From: JAAZBW01 sp035647855
GTDB taxonomy: Bacteria; Actinomycetota; Actinomycetes; Actinomycetales; Actinomycetaceae
DNA length: 42,414 bases
Direction of reading: 5' to 3'
Assembly: GCA_035647855.1 (NCBI GenBank)
Contig: DASRMP010000022.1
Span: forward strand, 1-42,414
A program made the position numbers and the translations under genes. The notes under the pieces are model-generated. The model made no database searches and was not told the origin of the DNA. It saw only the letters and a program-made list of their open reading frames with translations. Positions 32,254 through 40,477 of the stretch are shown here, in pieces; within the stretch, counting starts at the first letter, position 1, and each line of letters begins with the position of its first letter.

Positions 32254-32417
32254 GGGGAAACTCGGACCCCATCCGAGACGATCTGGCGAGAGCTGGGGAA
32301 CTTCAGACCCCGTCTGGCGGGAGCTGGGGAACTTCAGACCCCGTCTGGGCGGCGCGCTGGGGAACCTGAGACCTGCTGGGGAACATCGCACCCCGTAGTC
32401 GAGGTCTGAAGTTCCTA
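32254..32417. repeat. Module B repeat array, locus 2
   Basis: GGGG-N9-CCCC units at 32254-32270, 32295-32311, 32326-32342, 32359-32375 (degenerate) and 32378-32394, plus an inverted degenerate copy at 32401-32417. Start spacings 41, 31, 33, 19, 23 bp. Units at 32295 and 32326 belong to an almost exact 31-bp tandem repeat (TCTGGCGRGAGCTGGGGAAC, then TTCAGACCCCG). The array ends 10 bp before the miaB -10 box, so it may influence miaB transcription. Confidence 0.75.
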
Positions 32418-32427
32418 CGCCCTCGCC

Positions 32428-32433
32428 TAGACT
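32428..32433 (+). promoter_or_regulatory. -10 box of miaB
   Basis: TAGACT lies 10 nt before the ATG at 32444, giving a leader of only a few nt. No Shine-Dalgarno sequence is present. Confidence 0.5.
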
Positions 32434-32443
32434 TGGCACCCGT

Positions 32444-33967
32444 ATGCGCACCTATCACGTACGCACCATCGGGTGCCAGATGAACGTCCACGACTCCGAG
32501 CGGATGGCCGGCCTCCTCGATCAGGCCGGCTATGTTCCCGTCGAGGCCGTCCCGGAAGCTGCCGCCCGGGCCACCTCTGCCGGGGACGGCGGAGCGGATG
32601 TCGTCGTCGTGAACACCTGCTCGGTGCGCGAGAACGCCGCAACGCGGCTCTTCGGAAACCTCGGTCAGCTCGCGTCCGTGAAACGCGAACGGCCCGGCAT
32701 GCAGATTGCGGTGGGCGGCTGCCTGGCGCAGCAACTCCGCGACGGCATCGTGGAGCGGGCGCCGTGGGTGGACGTGGTGTTCGGCACCCACAACATCGAC
32801 GTGCTCCCGGTCCTGCTCGAGCGTGCGCGGCACAACGCGGAGGCCGCGGTCGAGATCGAGGAGTCGCTCAAGACCTTCCCGTCCACGCTGCCCAGTCACC
32901 GCGAGAGCGCGTTCGCGGCATGGGTCTCGATCTCGGTGGGCTGCAACAACACGTGCACGTTCTGCATCGTGCCCCAGCTTCGTGGACGCGAGCGGGACCG
33001 GCGCCCGGGCGACATCCTCGCGGAGGTCGAGGCCGTCGTCGCCGAGGGGGCGATCGAGGTGACGCTGCTCGGGCAGAACGTGAACTCGTACGGGGTCGGC
33101 TTCGGGGACAAGGGCGCGTTCGCGAAGCTGCTGCGCGCCTGCGGCGAGATCGACGGCCTCGAGCGCGTCCGTTTCACCTCGCCGCACCCGGCCGCGTTCA
33201 CCGACGACGTCATCGAGGCGATGGCGGAGACGCCGAACGTGATGCCGTCGCTGCACATGCCCCTGCAGTCGGGCTCCGACCGGGTGCTGCGTGCCATGCG
33301 CCGGTCCTATCGCTCCGAGAAATTCCTCGGCATACTCGACCGCGTCCGTGCCGCGATCCCGGACGCCGCCATAACATCCGACATCATCGTCGGATTCCCT
33401 GGAGAGACCGAGGCGGAGTTTCAGGAGACCCTCGACGTCGTGGAGCAAGCGCGCTTCGCCGCGGCCTTCACGTTCCAGTACTCGCCGCGCCCGAACACGC
33501 CGGCCGCCGACATGTCCGGGCAGCTCGACGCCGCCACCATGGCCGGCCGGTACCGGCGCCTCGTCGCGCTCCAGGAGCGCATCTCCACCGAGGAGAACGA
33601 ACGGCTCGAGGGGAGCGAGGTGGAGGTCCTGGTCGCCGAGGGGGAGGGTCGCAAGGATGCCGAGACCAACCGCATCTCGGGTCGCGCCCGCGACAACCGC
33701 CTGGTGCACGTGGCACTGCCTCCCGGAGCGGGGGTTGATCTGCTTCCGCGCCCCGGCGACGTCGTCGTCACGACCGTGACCCACGGCGCGCCGCACCACC
33801 TGGTCGCGGACGCGGCCCTCACGACCGGCGAGCTCGCCGTGCGGCGCACCCGTTCCGGCGACGCCTGGGAGCGCCGCCGGTCCGGCGAGCATTCGCACGG
33901 GCAGGACGGCGGAGCCTCCTCGGGCGGCGCGGTCACCCTGGGGATGCCGTCGGTGCGGACGGCGTAG
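32444..33967 (+). CDS. miaB: tRNA-2-methylthio-N6-dimethylallyladenosine synthase
   Basis: MiaB is a radical-SAM methylthiotransferase that modifies A37 of tRNAs after MiaA. The 507-aa protein has the auxiliary-cluster cysteines C11 (TIGCQMN), C59 (NTCSVRE) and C93 (GGCLAQ), the SAM-cluster motif CNNTCTFC (C167, C171, C174), and a C-terminal TRAM domain (about 385-455). A ~45-residue hydrophilic tail (RRTRSGDAWERRRSGEHSHG) ends the protein. It is transcribed from a promoter directly beside the module B repeats. miaA lies 2.5 kb downstream. Confidence 0.97.
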   Translation: MRTYHVRTIGCQMNVHDSERMAGLLDQAGYVPVEAVPEAAARATSAGDGGADVVVVNTCSVRENAATRLFGNLGQLASVKRERPGMQIAVGGCLAQQLRDGIVERAPWVDVVFGTHNIDVLPVLLERARHNAEAAVEIEESLKTFPSTLPSHRESAFAAWVSISVGCNNTCTFCIVPQLRGRERDRRPGDILAEVEAVVAEGAIEVTLLGQNVNSYGVGFGDKGAFAKLLRACGEIDGLERVRFTSPHPAAFTDDVIEAMAETPNVMPSLHMPLQSGSDRVLRAMRRSYRSEKFLGILDRVRAAIPDAAITSDIIVGFPGETEAEFQETLDVVEQARFAAAFTFQYSPRPNTPAADMSGQLDAATMAGRYRRLVALQERISTEENERLEGSEVEVLVAEGEGRKDAETNRISGRARDNRLVHVALPPGAGVDLLPRPGDVVVTTVTHGAPHHLVADAALTTGELAVRRTRSGDAWERRRSGEHSHGQDGGASSGGAVTLGMPSVRTA

Positions 33968-34021
33968 CGGCCGAGGACGGCTGCCGACGGCGGAACCGCG
34001 GTGGCGAGCCTGTTCTGCGAT

Positions 34022-34053
34022 TAGCGTGGGCCGTGTCCAGGCATCGATCGGAG
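34022..34053 (+). promoter_or_regulatory. FGGY kinase promoter -10 and RBS
   Basis: TAGCGT (34022-34027) and GGAG (34050-34053), 4 nt before the ATG at 34058. A GTG at 34033 also lies 5 nt after the box but opens an unrelated frame that is only a shadow. Confidence 0.4.
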
Positions 34054-34057
34054 CATC

Positions 34058-35551
34058 ATGACCACCACATCGCTCAGCACCCCTCTGTCAGACACAGTCG
34101 AGCCGTTCATTCTTGCGATAGACATCGGTTCGACGGGCACCCGCGCCGGGGTATTCGACGGGAGGGCGCGCCCAGTTCAGGGGTTCCGCACGAAAGTGCC
34201 TCACGCGTTCACGACGGTCGCCAACGGTACGTCGATCATCGACCCGGACCAGGTCGTCACGGAGATCAGCGACGCGCTCGATACCGTGCTCGGCGGGTTC
34301 CCGGCGGACATCACCGGGGTGGCCATCGATACGTTCGCATCGAGCCTGGTGGGCGTCGACTCATCTCGCCAGGCCATCACCCCGTGCTACACGTACGCCG
34401 ACAGCCGGCCCGCGCCGCAGGTCAACTACCTCAAGAGCATCCTGAACGAGGACGAGGTCCAGCAGCGGACGGGCACCCGCCAGCACACCGGATATCTGCC
34501 GGCGCGGTTCCTGTGGTTGCAGCAGAACGACCCGGGGACTTTCGGAAGGGTGACCCGATGGATGTCGCTCGGCGGGTACGCCTGGTTGCGGCTCATCGGG
34601 ACCACTGCCGCAGGCACCTCCACCGCCGCCTGGACCGGCATGCTCAACCGTGCCGAGGGAACGTGGGACACCGCGCTGTGCGAACTCGTGGGGGTCGACA
34701 AGGACAGCCTCTCGCAGATCGCGCCGCCGAGCAGCCCCCTCGAAGCGGTCCACGATGTCAGCGGCCGCTGGCCACGCCTCGCCAACGCCGTATGGTTCGC
34801 CCCGATTTCCGACGGCCATGCGCAGTCGATCGGCGCCGGCAGCACCGACTCGGGGACGATGGTGCTGAGCGCCGCCACCTCGGGAGCGATGCGGGTGCTC
34901 GTGGACGCGGACGTGACGAACCTGCCGCGTGGTGTCTGGTGCAACCGCATCGACGAGCGGCGGTCGATCCTCGGGGGCGCTCTGAACGACGTCGGCAGGG
35001 CGTTCACTTGGCTGGAGGACACGCTCCGGCTGCCTCCCCAGGACGAGATCGACGCCTACCTCGCGGACGATCCGAAGCCGGGACTGCCTGTCGTTCTGCC
35101 GTGGTTCTCGGGTGAGCGGTCCACTGGCTGGGTCGGCGAGGCTCGGGCCGTCTTCCACCGCGTCTCCGCGGCGACCACGCCGCTGGAGATCTACCGGGGG
35201 ACCACCGAGGGAATCGCGTTCAGTTACGCGCGAATGCTCCGTGAGCTGGCGCTTGTCACCGGCCAGCCCCAGGAGATCCTGGCCACGGGCCGGATCTCGG
35301 TCGGCAATCCCGCGCTCATGCAGATGGTGGCGGACGTCACGGGGGCTCCCGTAATACCGCTCACGCTCAAGCGATCCACGCTCCGGGGTACCGCGCTCCA
35401 CGCGACCGAGGTGCTCGCCCCGGACATCGAGCCGGCTGCGGCGCCGAGGGGCGGGACCTTCCAGCCCGTGGACTCGCGGTACGGCTACTACCACCGGCGT
35501 ATGGAGCGCTTCGGGGTCATCTACGACAAGGTCATCGCGCACGCCAACTGA
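34058..35551 (+). CDS. FGGY-family carbohydrate kinase
   Basis: An ATP-dependent sugar or polyol kinase of the gluconokinase/xylulokinase superfamily, 497 aa. The phosphate-1 loop is AIDIGSTGTRAGVFDG (20-35). FGGY_N (about 17-255) contains VAIDTFASSLVGVD and the substrate-side YTYADSRPAPQ. FGGY_C has ATSGAMRVLVD, GGALNDVGRAF, the adenosine segment LPWFSGERSTGW and ILATGRISVGNPALMQMVAD. No transporter, regulator or dehydrogenase that would name the sugar lies nearby. It sits between miaB and the YbjN pair, which are usually closer together. Convergent with the first YbjN gene, 12 nt between stops. Confidence 0.9.
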   Translation: MTTTSLSTPLSDTVEPFILAIDIGSTGTRAGVFDGRARPVQGFRTKVPHAFTTVANGTSIIDPDQVVTEISDALDTVLGGFPADITGVAIDTFASSLVGVDSSRQAITPCYTYADSRPAPQVNYLKSILNEDEVQQRTGTRQHTGYLPARFLWLQQNDPGTFGRVTRWMSLGGYAWLRLIGTTAAGTSTAAWTGMLNRAEGTWDTALCELVGVDKDSLSQIAPPSSPLEAVHDVSGRWPRLANAVWFAPISDGHAQSIGAGSTDSGTMVLSAATSGAMRVLVDADVTNLPRGVWCNRIDERRSILGGALNDVGRAFTWLEDTLRLPPQDEIDAYLADDPKPGLPVVLPWFSGERSTGWVGEARAVFHRVSAATTPLEIYRGTTEGIAFSYARMLRELALVTGQPQEILATGRISVGNPALMQMVADVTGAPVIPLTLKRSTLRGTALHATEVLAPDIEPAAAPRGGTFQPVDSRYGYYHRRMERFGVIYDKVIAHAN

Positions 35552-35563
35552 TCGGCGCCGGCG

Positions 35564-36070
35564 CTACTCGTCGGTGAGACGGCGGCTGGGCACGCCGAGC
35601 GACTTCAGTAGTGCGAGCGAACTGCGGAGCGCCGTGTCCAGGGTGGTGACGAGTTGCTCGTTGCCGAGGCCGTCCGCCACGTCCGCAACGAACCGGGCCG
35701 TGGCGGTCCAGCCCTCGTCCCGCGGCACGAGCACCCCGGTGGGCCAGAGTTGCTGCCGGTTCCAGTCGTTCAGGGCGAGGTGCACGGCGGACCTCATGCC
35801 GCCGGGGACCGCGTGCCCCCACTGCGCCTCCACCACGAGCAGGGATCCAGGTGCGGCGGCATGGGCGCCGTCCTGCGGCCCGCCCGCCCGCACCTCCTCG
35901 GCGTGATGCAGCCGGATCTCGACGTCGAAGCCGTCCCACGCCCCAGTGACCGCTCCGCCCATGGTCTGAGTGACATAGCCGCGGGTCGCCAGCGCCGCCG
36001 CGATGCGCGCCGGTGTGACGGGGCTGGGGCGTTCGGGTGGGCCATCGGGCTTGCGGAGCTCGAACGTCAC
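35564..36070 (-). CDS. YbjN-domain protein (distal of pair)
   Basis: A 168-aa soluble protein resembling the actinobacterial YbjN/type III secretion chaperone-like fold: RIAAALATRGYVTQTM, the strand HAVPGGMRSAVHLALNDWNR, and a helix near the end (LVTTLDTALRSSLALLKSL). The molecular role is unknown. Start overlaps the stop of the upstream gene by 4 bp (36067-36070). Confidence 0.65.
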   Translation of the reverse strand: MTFELRKPDGPPERPSPVTPARIAAALATRGYVTQTMGGAVTGAWDGFDVEIRLHHAEEVRAGGPQDGAHAAAPGSLLVVEAQWGHAVPGGMRSAVHLALNDWNRQQLWPTGVLVPRDEGWTATARFVADVADGLGNEQLVTTLDTALRSSLALLKSLGVPSRRLTDE

Positions 36071-36516
36071 GGCGTGTCCGTGCGGAAGGCAGGTTCGGGG
36101 AACGTGCGATCGAGACGCGAGAGAGCGCGGGCGAGGACGTCCGCACCGCGGCGCAGCCAGCCGTTCAACTGGCCGTCCGACACGCCGGCCCCAACCCAGT
36201 GGGTGAGAGCGACACGGACGTCCAGGTGTCCCGAGTCCGTGACTGACAGGCTGGTCCGTGCCGGTGTGAGTTCACGGTTCATCTCATCGATGGTTTCGCG
36301 CACGCGCGCGTGGTGGTCAACGGGGAGCCGCCGCCGCCATTCCGCCGACATTGCGAGCGCGAACGGGCGCTCGGGGCGATGCTCCACCCTGAGAAGTTCG
36401 CCTTCGATCTCGGCCAGGTGCCCACCCTGAGGGCTCGAAAAGACTTCCGGAGCGAGCGACCCGAGCGCAGCTACGACTCGCTGCGATGTCAGCGGGACCA
36501 CCAGCTGTGCAAACAT
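36067..36516 (-). CDS. YbjN-domain protein (proximal of pair)
   Basis: A 149-aa protein with the same general fold: AEIEGELLRVEHRPERPFAL, WRRRLPVDHHARVRETIDEM, then VRVALTHWVGAGVSDGQL. The core NREL/DEMNRE segment aligns with the NDWNRQQ segment of its neighbour, so the two are probably paralogues working as a pair. Leaderless start: TAGCAT lies 6 nt before the ATG at 36516. Divergent from miaA with 6 bp between start codons. Confidence 0.65.
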   Translation of the reverse strand: MFAQLVVPLTSQRVVAALGSLAPEVFSSPQGGHLAEIEGELLRVEHRPERPFALAMSAEWRRRLPVDHHARVRETIDEMNRELTPARTSLSVTDSGHLDVRVALTHWVGAGVSDGQLNGWLRRGADVLARALSRLDRTFPEPAFRTDTP

Positions 36517-36522
36517 GGTTTC

Positions 36523-36528
36523 ATGCTA
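36523..36528 (-). promoter_or_regulatory. -10 box of the YbjN pair, overlapping the miaA start codon
   Basis: TAGCAT on the minus strand occupies 36523-36528, of which 36523-36525 is the miaA ATG. GAAACC (6 nt) separates it from the minus-strand ATG at 36516. Confidence 0.55.
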
Positions 36529-37443
36529 CGGGTCATCGCCGTGGTCGGAGCGACGGCCACAGGGAAGTCGGCGCTCGCTCTCGATCTCGCCGGGGAACTG
36601 GAGATCGCGGGCGCTCCACGTGCCGAGATCGTCAACGCTGACGCGATGCAGCTCTACCGGGGGATGGACATCGGCACGGCCAAGGTCACCCCGGTGGAGC
36701 GGCGCGGGATCCCGCACCATCAGCTGGACGTCCTCGACCCGTCCGAGGAGGCGTCGGTCGCGGCCTACCAGCGTGCCGCCCGCGCAGACCTCGCCGCGAT
36801 CCATGAGCGTGGCGGCATCGCCCTGGTGGTGGGCGGCTCCGGCCTCTACGTGCAGGGGCTTCTCGACCAGTTGGAGTTCCCGGGCACGGATCCCGTAATC
36901 CGGGCGGCTCTCACGGAGCGTGCCGAGCGGGAGGGAGGCCGCATCCTCCACGATGAACTGGCCGCCCGTGACCCCGTGGCCGCCGCGAAAATAGAACCTG
37001 CGAATGTACGCCGCGTGATCCGGGCACTGGAAGTCATCGAGCTGACCGGCCGTCCCTTCTCCGCTTCCCTGCCGGAGGGCAGGCATCACTTCGCGGGCAC
37101 TCTTCAACTCGGACTCGCGGCCGACATGGCGTGGCTCGACGAACGCATCGCGCGCCGCGCCCTCCTCATGCTCGACGACGGCTTCGTCGCCGAGGCGGCC
37201 GCGCTCGGCGAACTCGGGCGCACCGCTTCCAGAGCCACCGGCTACGCCCAGGCACTGGCCCACCTGCGCGGCGAGCTCAGCGAGGACGAACTCGGCGACG
37301 CGATCGCGCTCGCCACGCGCCAACTGGCTCGCAGGCAGGTCAAGTGGTTCCGGCGCGACCCGCGCACACACTGGCTGGATGCGGCGGAACCGGGCGCAGC
37401 CCTCCGGGAGGCACGTCGGCTCACCCTTGGCAGGCTCGGCTGA
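36523..37443 (+). CDS. miaA: tRNA dimethylallyltransferase
   Basis: MiaA adds a dimethylallyl group to N6 of A37 in tRNAs reading UNN codons; MiaB then thiomethylates it. The 306-aa protein has the P-loop GATATGKS (9-16), IVNADAMQLYRGMDIGTAKV (split over 37-56), PHHQLDVLDPSEEASVAAYQ, VVGGSGLYVQGLLD, and the C-terminal LATRQLARRQVKWFRRD. The start at ATG 36523 gives the conserved N-terminus; a frame back to 36310 crosses the divergent gene and is rejected. Confidence 0.96.
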   Translation: MLRVIAVVGATATGKSALALDLAGELEIAGAPRAEIVNADAMQLYRGMDIGTAKVTPVERRGIPHHQLDVLDPSEEASVAAYQRAARADLAAIHERGGIALVVGGSGLYVQGLLDQLEFPGTDPVIRAALTERAEREGGRILHDELAARDPVAAAKIEPANVRRVIRALEVIELTGRPFSASLPEGRHHFAGTLQLGLAADMAWLDERIARRALLMLDDGFVAEAAALGELGRTASRATGYAQALAHLRGELSEDELGDAIALATRQLARRQVKWFRRDPRTHWLDAAEPGAALREARRLTLGRLG

Positions 37444-37451
37444 CCGTGACG

Positions 37452-37472
37452 GGCGAGGCGGTGCTCCTCGCC
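37452..37472. terminator. Possible bidirectional terminator after miaA
   Basis: GGCGAGG (37452-37458) and CCTCGCC (37466-37472) form a 7-bp stem with a 7-nt loop between the convergent miaA and methyltransferase genes. Confidence 0.4.
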
Positions 37473-37512
37473 GACATCGTCCCGTACGTTGACAGGCCCA
37501 CGCCACCGGTCG

Positions 37513-38118
37513 TCAGCGGGTGACTCCGAAGACGCGGAAGCCCTTCGACGACGCGACGCGCTCGCAGGTCAGGCCCAGTTCCGAGCCGATCCAGCGCTGC
37601 AGCGAGTCCGAGCCGAGATTCTTCGCGACTACGAGTTCGGCGCGTCCGTCCACGGCGAGGCGCCCGAACCAGGTGGCGAGCAGTTCGTGAAGAGCGGGCT
37701 TGCCGATGCGGATCGGCGGGTTGGATCGCAGTAGGTCGACGCTGCCGGGACCGAGAACGGAGAGCGCGTCGGCAGGTTCGAGGACCGTGATGTTCTGCAG
37801 GCCGAGGCGTGCGGCGTTCCGGGCAGTGAGGTCGCGGGCGCGTTCGTTCACGTCGACGGCCACCACCCGGCCCTCTGGGGACTGGAGCGCGAGGTCGAGA
37901 GCAATCGGCCCCCAGCCGCAGCCGAGATCCACGAAGGTGCCGTACGGGGGCGGCGGTGGCACGTGGCCGAGGAGGACGGCAGTGCCCGGATCGAGACGAT
38001 CGGCGGAGAAGACACCGGCGGCAGTCTCCACGGTGACCCGGCGGCCGCCGAGACTCAGGTTGATCTCGCGCCGTTCCTCGGCCGACGCCGGTTCAGCGGC
38101 GAAGTAGTGATCAGACAC
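37513..38118 (-). CDS. RsmC-like class I SAM-dependent methyltransferase
   Basis: A 201-aa single-domain enzyme resembling the catalytic half of RsmC (16S rRNA m2G1207). SAM-binding motif I is VDLGCGWG (63-70), motif II VVAVDVNERA, and the catalytic NPPIRIGK (133-140) marks N-methylation of guanine in rRNA. The start GTG at 38118 is preferred to GTG-like codons upstream (frame open to 38139), because TACAGT lies 6 nt before it. Divergent from hflX with 150 nt between. Confidence 0.85.
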   Translation of the reverse strand: MSDHYFAAEPASAEERREINLSLGGRRVTVETAAGVFSADRLDPGTAVLLGHVPPPPPYGTFVDLGCGWGPIALDLALQSPEGRVVAVDVNERARDLTARNAARLGLQNITVLEPADALSVLGPGSVDLLRSNPPIRIGKPALHELLATWFGRLAVDGRAELVVAKNLGSDSLQRWIGSELGLTCERVASSKGFRVFGVTR

Positions 38119-38124
38119 GCACTC

Positions 38125-38130
38125 ACTGTA
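38125..38130 (-). promoter_or_regulatory. -10 box of the methyltransferase gene (leaderless)
   Basis: TACAGT on the minus strand, then GAGTGC (6 nt), then the GTG at 38118. Confidence 0.5.
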
Positions 38131-38268
38131 GGGGCCCAAAGGGCGTGGCTGTTGTGCAAAGGGGCGATTCGCGCGGGTCGGACCGGCGATTCTCCGCCCT
38201 GCAAGAAATTGAGTGGAGGCGCGTCTCGCGGCAGAGGAGAATGGTGAAACCTGAGGAAAGGACCATTT

Positions 38269-39741
38269 GTGAGAGAACCAAGCGACGAGACGACCCGGGA
38301 CCCGGCTGACGATGTCGTCGCGCGAGTCCTTTCCCGCGCCGGCACCGCCCTGTCCGCGGAGGTCGGCGGCGAGGAGGGGAAGGCCGAGGAACGCGCCGCA
38401 TTCCGGCGAGTCGGTCTCTCGACCGAACTCGAGGACGTCAGCGAGGTCGAGTACCGGCAGCTACGGCTGGAGCGGGTCGTGCTCGTCGGAGTGTATGCGC
38501 AGGGCGATGGTGAGGACGCCGAGGTCTCGCTACGTGAACTTGCCGCGCTCGCGGAAACGGCCGGTGCCGAGGTGCTGGACGGCGTCCTGCAGCGGCGCGC
38601 GAATCCGGACCCCGCCACCTACGTCGGCTCGGGCAAGGCCCAAGAGTTGGCGGAACTGGTCGAGAGCCTCGGCGCGGACACCGTCATCGCTGACAGCACG
38701 CTTGCGCCGTCCCAGCGGCGCTCTCTCGAGGACGTAGTGAAGGTCAAGGTCGTGGACCGCACCGCCCTTATTCTTGACATCTTCGCCCAACACGCCAAGT
38801 CACGTGAGGGCAAGGCCCAGGTGGAGCTCGCCCAGCTCGAGTACCTCCTCCCGCGCCTGCGCGGCTGGGGTGAGTCGATGTCCCGGCAGGCCGGCGGGCG
38901 TGCCGCCTCCGGCGAGGGCATAGGGTCCCGCGGCCCTGGTGAGACGAAGATCGAGATCGACCGGCGCCGGATCCGTACCCGCATGGCACGGCTGCGCCGC
39001 CAGATCGCCGAGATGGCGCCGGCGCGCGCCGAACGCCGCGCCGCGCGGAGGGTCGGCGTCACTCCGCAGGTGGCGATCGCCGGTTACACCAACGCGGGCA
39101 AGTCCTCGCTGCTGAACGCGCTCACGGGGGCGGATGTGCTCATCCGGAACCAGCTCTTCGCGACGCTCGATCCGACCGTGCGCCGCGCGCGCACCCCGGA
39201 CGGGCGCGAGTACACCCTGGCGGACACCGTCGGCTTCGTGCGCAACCTGCCGCACGAACTTGTCGAGGCGTTCCGGTCCACTCTTGAGGAGGTCGGCGAG
39301 TCGGACGTGATCCTGCACGTGGTGGACGCGGCACATCCTGACCCGGAGGGACAGATCGCCGCCGTCCGGAGCGTGCTCGGAGACATCGAGGGGACGGACG
39401 AGATCCCCGAACTCATCGCGTTCAACAAGGCGGACATCGCACCGGCGGACGTGCTCGTGAGGTTGCGCACCGAGTACCCCCGGGCGATTGCCGTCTCCGC
39501 ACGGACGGGTGCGGGCCTCGACGCGCTCCGGGAGGAGATCGCCCGGCTGCTGCCACGGCCGAGTGTGGGCGTCGACGTCGTCGTGCCCTATTCGCGTGGC
39601 GACCTGGTCGCGCGGATGCATGACACGGGCGAGATCGACGTCGAGGAGCACGAGGCGAACGGCACCCACATGGTGGGCCGGGCGGACGCGGCGCTCGCAG
39701 CGGAACTGGAACGAGTGAGCGTCAGCGCATCGCCCTCTTGA
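38269..39741 (+). CDS. hflX: Ribosome-associated GTPase HflX
   Basis: HflX binds 50S subunits and rescues stalled or stressed ribosomes. The 490-aa protein has the N-terminal HflX domain (RANPDPATYVGSGKAQEL, 111-126), a middle helical region (REGKAQVELAQLEYLLPRL, GEGIGSRGPGETKIE), then the GTPase: G1 GYTNAGKSS (272-280), G3 DTVGF (319-323), G4 NKAD (386-389), SART G5 near 405. The GTG start at 38269 has AGGAAAGGA upstream, one of the few good Shine-Dalgarno sites in this half. In actinobacteria hflX follows miaA closely; here the reverse methyltransferase lies between, a common arrangement. The last 20 bp overlap the convergent kinase-like gene. Confidence 0.96.
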   Translation: MREPSDETTRDPADDVVARVLSRAGTALSAEVGGEEGKAEERAAFRRVGLSTELEDVSEVEYRQLRLERVVLVGVYAQGDGEDAEVSLRELAALAETAGAEVLDGVLQRRANPDPATYVGSGKAQELAELVESLGADTVIADSTLAPSQRRSLEDVVKVKVVDRTALILDIFAQHAKSREGKAQVELAQLEYLLPRLRGWGESMSRQAGGRAASGEGIGSRGPGETKIEIDRRRIRTRMARLRRQIAEMAPARAERRAARRVGVTPQVAIAGYTNAGKSSLLNALTGADVLIRNQLFATLDPTVRRARTPDGREYTLADTVGFVRNLPHELVEAFRSTLEEVGESDVILHVVDAAHPDPEGQIAAVRSVLGDIEGTDEIPELIAFNKADIAPADVLVRLRTEYPRAIAVSARTGAGLDALREEIARLLPRPSVGVDVVVPYSRGDLVARMHDTGEIDVEEHEANGTHMVGRADAALAAELERVSVSASPS

Positions 39742-40357
39742 TACGAAGGGCGGAGAGGATCAGTTCGACCGCCGCCTTGTAGCCCAGCTGTTCCGTGTTC
39801 ACCACGAGGTCGAACCGGTCGTTGTCGCGGGGGTCCCAGTTGTGGGTGCGGATCGACATCTCGGCACGCACACGGTCCTCGCGTGTCTGCCGTGACCGCG
39901 CGCGCGAGAGGTCGATCCCGGCAGCAGCGGCACCACGCGCGATGCGTTCCTTGACGGGGCCGTCGAGTTTCACGTGGAGCGCGTGGGGGTTATCCGCGAG
40001 GATCACGGTGGCGTTCTGACCTAGGATCACGGCGCCGTCGGCGCACTTCGCGCGCACCGCGGCGATCCGCTCCGCCGTCTCCCGCTGCTGCTGCGGGCCG
40101 GAGAAGACACCGACGTCGGCGCTGAAGGCGCTGCGGCCCAGCGTGGAGAGGATTCGTGTCACGGGGTTGTCACTCAGGCCGGGAGCCGAATCGGCAGACT
40201 CGAGGTCCTCCGAGGAGAACGCCTGCCCGACGTACGGCACGTCCAGCGCCTCCGCGAGCAGGGGGCCGACCTCCCACGCGCCGGATCCGTATGTCTCGAA
40301 GATAGTCACCACAGGACGACCGGGCTCGCCGCCCGCACCGCTCGTGCCCTTTGTCAT
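39722..40357 (-). CDS. Cytidylate kinase-like family protein
   Basis: A 211-aa protein of the cytidylate_kinase-like family (CMP kinase fold, unknown true substrate). VVTIFETYGSGAWEVGPLLA replaces the usual P-loop form (ISREYGSGG). VILGQNATVILADNPHALHV, KERIARGAAAAGI and the lid-type RARSRQTREDRVRAEMS follow, ending with FDLVVNTEQLGYKAAVELI. The start ATG at 40357 has GGAGG 7 nt upstream, so a longer frame to 40396 is rejected. It overlaps the end of hflX by 20 bp on the other strand. Confidence 0.8.
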   Translation of the reverse strand: MTKGTSGAGGEPGRPVVTIFETYGSGAWEVGPLLAEALDVPYVGQAFSSEDLESADSAPGLSDNPVTRILSTLGRSAFSADVGVFSGPQQQRETAERIAAVRAKCADGAVILGQNATVILADNPHALHVKLDGPVKERIARGAAAAGIDLSRARSRQTREDRVRAEMSIRTHNWDPRDNDRFDLVVNTEQLGYKAAVELILSALRIKRAMR

Positions 40358-40458
40358 GCCAGCGCCTCCGCTCGGGATCATCTTGTGGGACCGCAACGGT
40401 CACCTGGATCGACGCCAATCGTAGTCGAGGGCCGAAACTTTCAATCGCGTGACCGTCA

Positions 40459-40469
40459 AGTGGTCCACT
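40459..40469. promoter_or_regulatory. Possible operator before the MFS gene
   Basis: AGTGGTCCACT is an 11-bp odd palindrome 8 bp before the MFS start, abutting a CACTAT/TATGGA -10-like stretch. The TGGTCCA core is seen in operators of GntR-family regulators; no regulator gene lies next to it. Confidence 0.35.
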
Positions 40470-40477
40470 ATGGAGGC

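Noticed and set aside
31395..32451. Frames through the glycosidase end, array 2 and module B on both strands
   Set aside because: Their translations are repeat products (ARSSHRG, TGSEVPQLSP) without ribosome sites.
34033..35115. GTG-started frame (360 codons) over the FGGY kinase gene
   Set aside because: It has no homology, is Arg/His-rich, and is out of phase with the clear kinase motifs.
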